Of a DNA stretch of 11,862 nucleotides, positions 1-7,041 are shown piece after piece. The notes beneath the pieces were generated by a model. It had not been told where the DNA came from. It searched no databases and worked only from the letters and a program-made list of their open reading frames with translations. The position numbers and the translations under genes are program-made. The DNA is from an uncultured Chloroflexota bacterium (lineage in GTDB: Bacteria > Chloroflexota > Dehalococcoidia > UBA2979): positions 6,332-18,193 of the forward strand of contig CADEHD010000012.1 in assembly GCA_902827055.1 (NCBI GenBank), read 5' to 3'. Position 1 is the first letter of the stretch. Each line of letters opens with the position of its first letter.

Positions 1-2
1 GG

Positions 3-977
3 TCGCCCGCGCAAATCGCGGAGTACCTCGGGATCATCCCGCGCTACGTCGATGGCACCTCCGTGGGAGGCTGCTCGTTCCTCATCCACGTCCGCCACGC
101 GACGGCTGCGATCGCGGCGGGGATGGCCGACGTCGTGCTGATCACCCACGGCGAGTCGGGGCGGTCCCGCATTGGCGTCGGTGGCCAGGGGGCAGCGCCC
201 GCGCAGCCGGCCGGCCAGTTCCAGGCTCCGTACGGCGTCGGTGGACCGCCGACGATGTTCTCGATCCCGGTCGCGCGCTACATGCAGCGGTTCGGGGTGA
301 CCGAGGAACAGCTCGCCTCGGTGGCCGTCTCGACGCGCAAGTGGGCGACGTTGAACCCGCGCGCGGCGATGCGCGACCCGATCACGGTCGAGGACGTGCT
401 GGCTTCGCGCCTGATCTGCTGGCCGCTGCACCTGCTCAACTGCTGCCTGGTCACGGATGGCGGCGGCGCCCTCGTGCTGGTCTCCGAGGAGCGAGCGCGC
501 GACTTCCCGAAGAAGCCGGTGTACGTGCTGGGCGCGGGCGAGTCCGTCGAGCACGTCAACGTCTCGATGATGCGCGACTTCCACGAGAGCAAGGCCTACC
601 GCGTCGCGGGCGAGAACGCGTTCCGCATGGCAGGCCTCGGCACCGACGCGATCGATCACACGATGCTCTACGACGCGTTCACGCACACGCCGGTCTACAT
701 GCTGGAGGCGCTGGGCATCGCGCAGCCCGGCGAGGGCACGTCGTTCTTCGAGAGCGGGCGCGCGGCACCCGGGGGCGACTTCCCGATCAACACCAACGGC
801 GGTGGGCTCTCGTACACACACACGGGGATGTACGGCATGTTCGCCATGACCGAGTCGATCACGCAGTTGCGCGGCGAGGCGGGCGAGCGGCAGGTGCCGG
901 GCGTCGAGGTGGGCCTGGTGCACGGGGCCGGCGGCATGTTCTCGGCGGGTGCGACGCTCATCTGGACGAACCAGTAG
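3..977 (+). CDS. Thiolase-like protein, SCP-x/acetyl-CoA acetyltransferase type (5' partial)
   Basis: The reading frame is open from the left edge, so the start lies outside the window and about 325 residues are visible. The stop is at 975-977. The segment GGCSF (Cys codon at 72-74) matches the nucleophilic cysteine of thiolases. It is followed by the AAIAAGMADVVLITHGES helix/strand typical of the family and, near the C-terminus, by NTNGGGLSYTH, which matches the NxGGxLSxGH loop. The usual second catalytic Cys (CxG) near the C-terminus is replaced by HGAGGMFSAGATLIW, as is common in the SCP-x thiolase-like branch. Known family members cleave or form 3-oxoacyl-CoA, or act with an OB-fold/Zn-ribbon (DUF35) partner; no such partner is visible here. 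The exact substrate cannot be told. It is probably the first visible gene of a three-gene unit with the nitroreductase and the DUF6886-like gene. Confidence 0.9.
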   Translation, partial: SPAQIAEYLGIIPRYVDGTSVGGCSFLIHVRHATAAIAAGMADVVLITHGESGRSRIGVGGQGAAPAQPAGQFQAPYGVGGPPTMFSIPVARYMQRFGVTEEQLASVAVSTRKWATLNPRAAMRDPITVEDVLASRLICWPLHLLNCCLVTDGGGALVLVSEERARDFPKKPVYVLGAGESVEHVNVSMMRDFHESKAYRVAGENAFRMAGLGTDAIDHTMLYDAFTHTPVYMLEALGIAQPGEGTSFFESGRAAPGGDFPINTNGGGLSYTHTGMYGMFAMTESITQLRGEAGERQVPGVEVGLVHGAGGMFSAGATLIWTNQ

Positions 978-990
978 CGAGGACGTGCGC

Positions 991-1635
991 ATGCCCGACG
1001 AGGTACTGCCCCTCGATCTCACTGCAGTCCGCACCACGCGGGCGATGCGGTACCTCCGCTCCGACCCGATCCCGGAGGACCTGCTCTGGTCGATCCTCGA
1101 CGTCGCGATTCGAGGTCCGTCGGGCGGCAACCGTCAGAACTGGGGCTGGGTGGTGGTGACCGATCCGGCTACCAAGCGTCCGATCGCGGAGTGGTACCGC
1201 GCGGGCTGGGAGGCGCTCTACGGCAAGGACCGGGCGCGCCACCTCGCTGGGGAGACCGAGCTTGGACGAGGCAACTTCGTCTCTGCTGACCACCTCGCAC
1301 GGACCATCGAGCATGCGCCGGTCTGGGTGTTCCCCGTGCTGCGCGATATCGGCGCCGCGCCGGGCCCGCGCACGGGCGCATCGATCTACGGCGCCGTTCA
1401 GAACCTGATGATCGCAGCACGCGCTCACGGCATCGCCTCCGCACTCACGAGCCTGTACTCGTTCGGTCACGAAGACGAGGTGAACCGCCTGCTGGGCCTT
1501 CCCGAGGACGCGCGGACGTTCGCGCTCGTGCCCCTCGGGTACCCAGCGCGCGGCGAGTTCGTGGAGCCACGGCGACCGCCGGTCGAGACCGTGGTGCACT
1601 GGGAGCGCTGGGGCGAGCGGCGTCCGCGCGAGTAG
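991..1635 (+). CDS. Nitroreductase family protein (FMN-dependent)
   Basis: This 214-residue protein belongs to the nitroreductase fold, flavoenzymes that reduce nitro groups, quinones, flavins or related acceptors with NAD(P)H, usually as cytoplasmic homodimers. The N-terminal RTTRAMRYLRSDPI and GPSGGNRQNWGWVVV (residues about 14-50) match the family's phosphate-binding Arg cluster and its APSggNxQPW FMN loop. The C-terminal GLPEDARTFALVPLGYPA is the usual final strand segment. I chose ATG 991 because GAGGA lies at 979-983, 7 nt upstream. The frame also has a GTG at 949, but that start would overlap the thiolase-like gene and lacks support. The gene starts 13 nt after the thiolase-like stop and is probably cotranscribed with it. 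The physiological substrate is unknown. Confidence 0.9.
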   Translation: MPDEVLPLDLTAVRTTRAMRYLRSDPIPEDLLWSILDVAIRGPSGGNRQNWGWVVVTDPATKRPIAEWYRAGWEALYGKDRARHLAGETELGRGNFVSADHLARTIEHAPVWVFPVLRDIGAAPGPRTGASIYGAVQNLMIAARAHGIASALTSLYSFGHEDEVNRLLGLPEDARTFALVPLGYPARGEFVEPRRPPVETVVHWERWGERRPRE

Positions 1636-1640
1636 GTCCT

Positions 1641-2165
1641 GTGGCCGTCTACCACTTCTCCGAGGATGGCGGCATCGAGCGGTTCGAGCCGCGGCTGGCC
1701 CCGGCGCATCCGGACATCGCGACGCCCGTCGTGTGGGCCATCGACGAGTGGCACTCGCCGATGTACCTGTTCCCTCGCGACTGCCCTCGGATCCTGGCGT
1801 GGCCGCTACCGGCGACGACCGAGGCCGATCGCGAACGCTGGTTCGGCGCGAGCGAGGCACGGATGCTCGCGCACATCGAGTGGGGGTGGCTCGAGCGGAT
1901 GCGCGCGACGACCCTGTACCGCTACAGCCTCGATGCTGGGCCGTTCGAGGACCTGCACGACGCGGGGATGCGCGTCTCGCGGGAGGCGGTCACGCCCCTC
2001 GAGGTGGCTCCGGTGGGGGATCTGCTCGGGGCGTTGCGCGCGGCGGCCGTCGAACTCCGCGTCCTTGAGCGCCTCACGCCGCTGCGGGGCGCGTGGGATT
2101 CAACGCTGCACGTCTCCGGGATCCGGCTACGCAACGCGATCAGCTGGGACGAGGTGAGCGCCTAG
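1641..2165 (+). CDS. DUF6886-like conserved protein of unknown function
   Basis: This 174-residue soluble protein starts at GTG 1641, only 5 nt after the nitroreductase stop. An AGG at 1634-1636 overlaps that stop, which suggests translational coupling. The N-terminal VYHFSEDGGIERFEPR and the block PVVWAIDEWHSPMYLFPRDCPRILAW (residues about 29-54) recall the uncharacterised family I know as DUF6886, whose members share an HxSE...IxxFxP opening, VWAIDxxHxxxYxxPRDCPR and a similar length. I see no signal peptide or membrane segment. The His, Asp and Cys in these motifs may form a functional site, but that is inference. The family name is from memory, not a search. The stop TAG at 2163-2165 overlaps the stop of the opposing small gene. 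Confidence 0.75.
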   Translation: MAVYHFSEDGGIERFEPRLAPAHPDIATPVVWAIDEWHSPMYLFPRDCPRILAWPLPATTEADRERWFGASEARMLAHIEWGWLERMRATTLYRYSLDAGPFEDLHDAGMRVSREAVTPLEVAPVGDLLGALRAAAVELRVLERLTPLRGAWDSTLHVSGIRLRNAISWDEVSA

Positions 2166-2338
2166 GCGACGGCGAGCGGAGCGAGGCAGGTCACGTGACC
2201 GCAGGTGCACGAGGCCGCACCAAGACTGCAGTCGCAGGTTGGTGTGCACTCGTCGCGACGCATGAAGCGCTGGCTCACCGCCGCCACAACTCCGCCGAGC
2301 ACGGCGAGCATCGCGAGGCGGCGAAACAGGCGTCCCAT
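2162..2338 (-). CDS. Small single-pass membrane protein with six-cysteine tail (unrecognised)
   Basis: A 58-residue ORF that I do not recognise as a named family. It has a basic start (MGRLFRR), a hydrophobic stretch at residues 8-21, then RRDE and a tail with cysteines at 31, 35, 37, 44, 46 and 51 (pattern CxxxCxC, six residues, CxC, four residues, C), including one His at 48. The start ATG at 2338-2336 is well supported: on the minus strand AGGAAGGA lies 8 nt upstream (2347-2354). A longer in-frame reading from 2425 would run into the exporter stop and has no such site. It lies 83 nt downstream of the ABC exporter on the same strand and may share its transcript. The stop overlaps the stop of the convergent gene. 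The tail could bind metal or form disulfides outside the membrane; that is inference. It could also be a small lipoprotein-like or structural peptide. Confidence 0.6.
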   Translation of the reverse strand: MGRLFRRLAMLAVLGGVVAAVSQRFMRRDECTPTCDCSLGAASCTCGHVTCLAPLAVA

Positions 2339-2421
2339 GACCCCGGTCCTTCCTGTACGCCTCGGTGAGGCGGTCTGTGCATAGTGTCGCATGGTCAACA
2401 AGTGCCGCGCCACCGCGGACG

Positions 2422-4323
2422 TCACACCCGGCCGACCGGGGCACCGGGAGTGACCGCGACCTCGACGATCGTTGTCGCGCCGTCGTGTCCGGCGCGCGGG
2501 TCGGTGGGGGTCTCGTCGAGCGGGTCGGTCTCGAACTGCTCGCGGTAGAGCGAAGCGTAGAGGCCATCGCGCGCCAGCAACTCGGCGTGCCGTCCCTGCT
2601 CCACGATGCGCCCGCCGTCGAACACGAAGATGACGTCCGCAGCGAGCACAGTCGAGAGGCGGTGCGCGATCACGATGGTCGTGCGACCGACCGCGAGTCG
2701 CGCGGTCGCCTCGCGGATCTCCCGTTCGAGGCGCGAGTCGAGCGAGGCCGTCGCCTCGTCCAGCACGAGGATCGGCGGGTCCTTGAGGATCGCGCGGGCG
2801 ATCGCGACGCGCTGCTTTTCGCCGCCGGAGAGGCGATACCCACGCTCGCCAACGACCGTCGCCAGTCCCTCAGGCAGCCGCTCCACCATCGAGCGCAGGC
2901 CCGCCGCAGCGGCGGCGGCCTCGACGTCCTCCAGTGGCGCGTCGAGCCGGCCGTAGCGGATGTTGTCGGCCAACGAGGCGTGGAAGAGGTACGTGTCCTG
3001 CATGACCGCGCCGACCGCGCGCGCCACTGAATCGAGCGTCACGTCACGCAGGTCGTATCCGTCGATCAGTACGCGCCCCGCCTGCGGATCGTAGAACCGC
3101 TGGAGCAGGTACGTCGCCGTGGTTTTGCCGGCGCCGGACGGGCCGACCAGCGCCGCCATCTGGCCCGGCAGCACCTCGAGGTTGATGTCCGCCAGCGCGT
3201 GGCGGCCCCCTGCGCCGTAGGCGAACGACACGCCCTCGAGGTGGACGTGGCCCTTCGGCGTGGGCAGCGGTCGAGCGTCGGGCCGCTGCTCCACCTCGAT
3301 CGGGAGGTCGAGGTACTCGAAGATCCGCTCGAATAGCGCAAGTGACGACAGGAGCGTGGTGTTGATCCGCGCGATGCCCGCGAACGGCTGGAACACCCGC
3401 TGGGTCAGCACGGCGAACGCGACGACCGAGCCGATCGAGAGCTCGTCGCCGACCACAGCGCGGCCACCGAACCAGTACACGGCGCCGGGCGCGAGCGCAC
3501 CGAAGAGTCCCGTCGCGAGGTTGAACCAGCGGCCGGCCATCATGCGCCGCACCGAGAGGTCGCGCAGCACGCGGTTCGACGCCTCGAACCGATCCGATTC
3601 GTGGGTTTGCCGCCCAAACGCCTTGACGAGCATCACACCGGAGACGGACAGCGTCTCCTCGAGGTGCGACGACATCTTTGCGTTCTCTTCGTGCCACAGG
3701 CGCATGAGTCGCCGCTGGATCTGCCCGACGCGCATCGTGGGGTAGACCCAGAGCGGCAGGATCACCAGCGCGATCGCGGCGAGTCGCCACTCGAGCGACA
3801 CCATCAATCCGAGCGCCACCGCGAGCGTGATCGCGTTCTGGAGGAACTCCGTGAACGTGCCGGTGACCGCGCCCTGCACTCCGTTCACGTCGGTGGAGAC
3901 GCGGGAGAGGATCTCGCCTGTCCGTGTCTGGGTGAAAAACCGCACGGAGAGCTGCTGGAGGTGCGCGTGGAGGTCGGCGCGGAGCCGGTACATCACGCCC
4001 TGGCCGATCGACTGGTTCACGTAGCCCAGGGCCACTCCCAGGACACCCGAGACGAGCACGCTGGCGATCAGGCCCACGAAGAGGAGGTCGATACGGGAGG
4101 TCGCAGCGCTGCCATCGGCCGCGGCAGCCGACCCCGCGTCGGCTGCGTCGATGATCCCCTTCACGATGAGTGCGGGGAGGAGGTCGAGCGCCGAGGTGGC
4201 GGTAATCAGGATGACGAGCAGGACGACGGCGCCGCCGAACGGGCGGAAGAGGCCGAGCGTGCGCGCGAAGATGCGCTTCTTGGAGCCCGTGGGGCCAGCC
4301 TGGTCGAATTGACGGCGGAACAT
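2422..4323 (-). CDS. ABC transporter, fused membrane and ATP-binding domains (type I exporter half-transporter, MsbA/ABCB-like)
   Basis: This 633-residue protein has the length and order of a half-size exporter: a membrane domain (residues about 25-320; clear segments near 30-54, 79-101, 158-195 and 270-320) followed by an ATPase domain. The ATPase motifs are intact: Walker A GPSGAGKT at 394-401, Q-loop Gln442, signature LSGGEKQR at 498-505, Walker B ILVLDE with catalytic Glu523, D-loop SLD at 527-529 and His554 in IAHRLST. Such proteins work as dimers in the cytoplasmic membrane and export lipids, drugs or peptides; the substrate here is unknown. About 35 acidic/hydrophobic residues follow the ATPase domain. 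The frame stays open upstream to 5250, but the first residue consistent with the family is ATG 4323. A GGGAG on that strand lies about 16 nt upstream, which is distant, so initiation may be weak. The gene is divergent from the dehydrogenase gene. Confidence 0.93.
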   Translation of the reverse strand: MFRRQFDQAGPTGSKKRIFARTLGLFRPFGGAVVLLVILITATSALDLLPALIVKGIIDAADAGSAAAADGSAATSRIDLLFVGLIASVLVSGVLGVALGYVNQSIGQGVMYRLRADLHAHLQQLSVRFFTQTRTGEILSRVSTDVNGVQGAVTGTFTEFLQNAITLAVALGLMVSLEWRLAAIALVILPLWVYPTMRVGQIQRRLMRLWHEENAKMSSHLEETLSVSGVMLVKAFGRQTHESDRFEASNRVLRDLSVRRMMAGRWFNLATGLFGALAPGAVYWFGGRAVVGDELSIGSVVAFAVLTQRVFQPFAGIARINTTLLSSLALFERIFEYLDLPIEVEQRPDARPLPTPKGHVHLEGVSFAYGAGGRHALADINLEVLPGQMAALVGPSGAGKTTATYLLQRFYDPQAGRVLIDGYDLRDVTLDSVARAVGAVMQDTYLFHASLADNIRYGRLDAPLEDVEAAAAAAGLRSMVERLPEGLATVVGERGYRLSGGEKQRVAIARAILKDPPILVLDEATASLDSRLEREIREATARLAVGRTTIVIAHRLSTVLAADVIFVFDGGRIVEQGRHAELLARDGLYASLYREQFETDPLDETPTDPRAGHDGATTIVEVAVTPGAPVGRV

Positions 4324-4395
4324 CGTGGTTCCGATGCTACTCCCTTCGGCGGGTGGGGCATCCCCCTTCGAATGACCGCGGGCGAGGGGATACAC
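4324..4395. promoter_or_regulatory. Divergent intergenic region with CCCTTCG direct repeat
   Basis: This 72-base spacer separates the exporter (minus strand) from the beta-hydroxyacid dehydrogenase (plus strand), so it should hold both promoters. I see no convincing -35/-10 pair. The heptamer CCCTTCG occurs twice in the same orientation, at 4342-4348 and 4364-4370, a 22-base spacing (about two helical turns). GGGGcatCCCC lies between them. The GAGGGGA at 4384-4390 is the ribosome binding site for the plus-strand gene. The repeat could be a regulator site or chance in GC-rich DNA. Confidence 0.3.
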
Positions 4396-5355
4396 GTGAC
4401 CACGACAGACTCCGGCAGCGGGACAACGGCGACGCGGTCCCGGGTGGGCTTCATCGGCCTCGGGATCATGGGCGCGCCGATGGTCCGGAACCTCCTCGGC
4501 GCTGGGTTTGAGGTCGTGGCGTGGAATCGCTCGGCGGGCCGCCTTGCAGAGGCTGTCGCCGGGGGCGCGCTCCGTGCCGGTTCCCCGGCCGAGGTCGCCG
4601 CGCAGGCGGACGTCGTGATTACGTGCGTGACAGCGAGTGCCGACGTCGAGGCGGTGATGCTCGGCGCGGGTGGGGTGATCGAGGGGGTGCGGCCGGGCGC
4701 CGTCGTCATCGACATGTCCACGATTTCGCCGGAGGTCACGCGGGCGATCGCCGCTCAGCTCGAGGCCCGGGGCGCCGCCCTGCTCGATGCGCCCGTGTCC
4801 GGTGGCGAGCAGGGGGCGATCTCGGGCACGCTCTCGATCATGGTGGGCGGCGCGGCGGACGCGCTCGAGCGGGCGCGTCCCGCCCTCGAGGCCATGGGAC
4901 GCACGATCACCCACTGCGGACCGTCCGGGGCGGGGCAGACCGTCAAGCTGTGCAACCAGATCGCGGTCGTGCTGAACAACCTCGCGATGGCCGAGGCGCT
5001 GCTCTTCTGCGCGCGCTCCGGCGTCGATCCGTCCGTGATGCTCGCGGCGATCACCCAGGGGGCGGCGGGCTCGTGGCAGCTCGCGAACCTCGGGCCGCGC
5101 GTGGTGGCCCGCGACTTCGCGCCCGGGTTCAAGGTGTCGCTCCAGCAGAAGGACCTCCGGCTGGCACTCGAAGCCGCCGATGAACTGCGGCTGGCGCTCC
5201 CGGGCACCGCGCTGGTCCACCAGCTCTTCGCGGCCGTCGAGGCGGTACACGGCGGTGAGATCGGCACCCAGGCGCTCGTGCGGGCGCTCGAGGCGCTCGC
5301 GGGCATCGAGGTGTCCGCGCCCGCCGCCCTACAATCGGAGACGTCGAACCTGTAG
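4396..5355 (+). CDS. NAD(P)-dependent beta-hydroxyacid dehydrogenase (3-hydroxyisobutyrate dehydrogenase / tartronate semialdehyde reductase family)
   Basis: This 319-residue protein has the N-terminal Rossmann motif GFIGLGIMGAPM (GxGxxG at residues 21-26), the substrate-binding block LDAPVSGGEQGAISGTLSIMVGG, and GAGQTVKLCNQ with the catalytic Lys at 184. All are hallmarks of the family. Members interconvert a beta-hydroxyacid and its semialdehyde (3-hydroxyisobutyrate, 2-hydroxy-3-oxopropionate, some succinic semialdehyde reductases). The sequence by eye does not fix which. I prefer GTG 4396 as start because GAGGGGA sits 5 nt upstream. An in-frame ATG at 4372 has no ribosome binding site and adds eight residues. 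The Ser/Thr-rich first 14 residues precede the fold and are not a signal peptide. ispH follows after 26 nt on the same strand, so the two are probably cotranscribed. Confidence 0.92.
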   Translation: MTTTDSGSGTTATRSRVGFIGLGIMGAPMVRNLLGAGFEVVAWNRSAGRLAEAVAGGALRAGSPAEVAAQADVVITCVTASADVEAVMLGAGGVIEGVRPGAVVIDMSTISPEVTRAIAAQLEARGAALLDAPVSGGEQGAISGTLSIMVGGAADALERARPALEAMGRTITHCGPSGAGQTVKLCNQIAVVLNNLAMAEALLFCARSGVDPSVMLAAITQGAAGSWQLANLGPRVVARDFAPGFKVSLQQKDLRLALEAADELRLALPGTALVHQLFAAVEAVHGGEIGTQALVRALEALAGIEVSAPAALQSETSNL

Positions 5356-5381
5356 CGCGCGGCGCCCCCGGGAGACCCTCG

Positions 5382-6323
5382 ATGCCCCATACGCTCCTCC
5401 TGGCCGAGCCCCGCGGATACTGTGCCGGCGTGGTGCGAGCCATCGACGTGCTCGACCGCGTGCTGGCTTCGGAACCCGCGCCCGTCTACGCCTTCCACGA
5501 GATCGTGCACAACCGGCATGTCGTGGACGGGTTCCGCCAGCGCGGTGCGGTGTTCGTGGACTCGCTGGCGGAGGTCCCCGAGGGCTCGCGGATCGTGTTC
5601 AGCGCGCACGGGGTGTCGCCGGATGTCGTCGACGAGGCGCGCCGCCGCAACCTGCGCGTCGTGGATGCGACGTGCCCCCTGGTCACCAAGGTGCACAAGG
5701 AGACGAAGAAGGCCGCGCAGGACGGCTTCGAGATCCTGCTGATCGGGCACCGCGGCCACGACGAGGTGGTCGGCACGCTCGGCGAAGCCCCCGATCGCAC
5801 GACCATCGTCGACAACGCCTCGGAGGTGGGTGCGCTGCCGATCCCGGGCGACTCGGTCTTCGTGGTGACCCAGACGACGCTGTCCGTGGACGACACCGCG
5901 GACGTTATCGAGGCTATTCGCCGGCGCTATCCCGCCGCCGAGGTGCGCAACGACATCTGCTACGCGACGACGAACCGGCAGGAGGCGGTGCGTGCGATCG
6001 CACAGCGCGCTGACCTCGTGATCGTGGTGGGTTCGGAGAACTCGAGTAATTCCGTACGCCTGCGCGAGGTCGCCGCAGGAACGGGGACCCCCTCGTACCG
6101 CGTGGACGGCATCGAGGACATCGACCCGGCGTGGTACGAAGGCGTTGGGGTCGTCGGGTTGACCGCGGGCGCCTCGGTGCCCGACGAACTCCTCGAGCCG
6201 ATCATCGAGGACCTGCAGCGCCGTGGCGTCACCCGCGTGGAGCCGGTTGTCGTGGCGACGGAGACCGTGGAGTTCCGACCACCCGCTGGGCTCGAGGAGG
6301 GTGAGTCCGCTCCCGGCGCCTAG
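5382..6323 (+). CDS. ispH: 4-hydroxy-3-methylbut-2-enyl diphosphate reductase (LytB/IspH)
   Basis: IspH carries out the last step of the methylerythritol phosphate pathway, reductive dehydroxylation of HMBPP to IPP and DMAPP, using an oxygen-sensitive [4Fe-4S] cluster in the cytoplasm. The 313-residue protein has the three cluster cysteines at 14 (RGYCAGV), 98 (DATCPLV) and 193 (NDICYATTNRQ). The active-site set is also present: His43, His76 (SAHGVSP), His126 and Glu128 (HRGHDEVVGT), the TQTT segment and SENSSNS. Length and order match the normal enzyme. ATG 5382 has GGGAG at 5370-5374, 7 nt upstream. It follows the dehydrogenase gene by 26 nt. The last ~20 residues (FRPPAGLEEGESAPGA) are an acidic tail beyond the usual end. 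The gene implies isoprenoid synthesis by the non-mevalonate route. Confidence 0.98.
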   Translation: MPHTLLLAEPRGYCAGVVRAIDVLDRVLASEPAPVYAFHEIVHNRHVVDGFRQRGAVFVDSLAEVPEGSRIVFSAHGVSPDVVDEARRRNLRVVDATCPLVTKVHKETKKAAQDGFEILLIGHRGHDEVVGTLGEAPDRTTIVDNASEVGALPIPGDSVFVVTQTTLSVDDTADVIEAIRRRYPAAEVRNDICYATTNRQEAVRAIAQRADLVIVVGSENSSNSVRLREVAAGTGTPSYRVDGIEDIDPAWYEGVGVVGLTAGASVPDELLEPIIEDLQRRGVTRVEPVVVATETVEFRPPAGLEEGESAPGA

Positions 6324-6339
6324 CGCGTGCTGCCCACTG

Positions 6340-7041
6340 TCAGCGGATCTTGTAGCCGACGCCTCGAATGGTGCTGATGACGTCGGTGGCGCCCGCGGCG
6401 CGCAGCTTCGCACGCAGGCGCGACACGTGCGCCTCGACGAAGTTCCGTGCGCCGAACGTCTCGTGGCCCCAGAGCGTCGACGACACGTTGTCGGCCGTCA
6501 GCACTTCGCCCCGGCGCTCGAGGAGCAACTGCAGCAGCACGAACTCCTTGGGCGTGAGGTCAATGGCCTCGCCGTCGATCATGACCTCGTGCGCACGCGG
6601 GTACAGGCGGATGCCCGCCGGCCCCTCGATGGCGTCCAGGAGGCGCGGTTCGGGACGCGAGCGGCGGAGCATCGCCTCGATACGGCGGCCGAACTCGCGG
6701 GCATCCCACGGCCAGGCGACCGAGTCGTCGACGCCGGCGTCGAACGCGTCGAGCGCCGCGTTGCCGTCGCCGCTCCGCACGAGGGCAATCACGGGCGTAC
6801 TCGACTCCTTGCGAATCGCCTCGACGAGCGCCGCGCGGTCGGTGTGCCAGTCGAGGACGATGATGTCCACGCCGCGCTGCCCGAGCTCCTCGAGGATGGC
6901 CGCATCCGACTTCGCGGCGGTGAGCCAGAGCCCGTGCTCGATCAGGTCCGCGGCGAGCTGGTGCCGGAGCTGTACGTCGTCGCTCGCGACCAGGACCCGC
7001 GCGCCGTCCGTGGCGCGAGCCTGGGGGGGTTGAATGGCCAC
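6340..7041 (-). CDS. OmpR-type response regulator with degenerate receiver domain
   Basis: This 233-residue protein has a receiver-like domain (residues about 14-120) and a C-terminal winged-helix DNA-binding domain of the OmpR/PhoB type (about 140-233: LTPKEFVLLQLLLERRGEVLT, then ARNFVEAHVSRLRAKL and IRGVGYKIR). The phospho-acceptor position is kept as Asp64 (DIIVLDWH). The N-terminal acidic pair is altered (ASDD, residues 19-22), the conserved Thr/Ser is Val88, and the conserved Lys of the KPF motif is Trp110 (AWPWD). This resembles atypical receivers that may work without phosphorylation. GTG 7041 is chosen because GAGGGA lies just upstream on that strand and the reading begins shortly before the receiver; further upstream the frame is Arg-rich and unlike protein. 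There is no histidine kinase gene in the window. The stop is 16 nt from the ispH stop, so the genes converge. Confidence 0.9.
   Translation of the reverse strand: MAIQPPQARATDGARVLVASDDVQLRHQLAADLIEHGLWLTAAKSDAAILEELGQRGVDIIVLDWHTDRAALVEAIRKESSTPVIALVRSGDGNAALDAFDAGVDDSVAWPWDAREFGRRIEAMLRRSRPEPRLLDAIEGPAGIRLYPRAHEVMIDGEAIDLTPKEFVLLQLLLERRGEVLTADNVSSTLWGHETFGARNFVEAHVSRLRAKLRAAGATDVISTIRGVGYKIR

Noticed and set aside
2359..2371. Short hairpin GCCTC-GGT-GAGGC between the exporter and the Cys-rich gene as a terminator
   Set aside because: The stem is only five base pairs with a 3-nt loop and no T-run; such stems are common by chance in this GC-rich DNA.
3601..4395. Plus-strand frame open upstream of the dehydrogenase to 3601
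   Set aside because: It is antisense to the exporter, His/Glu/Arg-rich and without family similarity. The Rossmann domain starts just after GTG 4396, which has its own ribosome binding site.
4324..5250. Upstream open frame on the minus strand that would extend the ABC exporter to 942 residues
   Set aside because: It lies antisense to the dehydrogenase gene, is Arg/His/Asp-rich without any domain, and the family N-terminus begins at 4323. It is a GC-rich shadow frame.
4755..6413. Long minus-strand open frame (552 residues) across the dehydrogenase and ispH
   Set aside because: It is the antisense of two well-supported enzymes, with low-complexity composition, no recognisable motif and no ribosome binding site seen.
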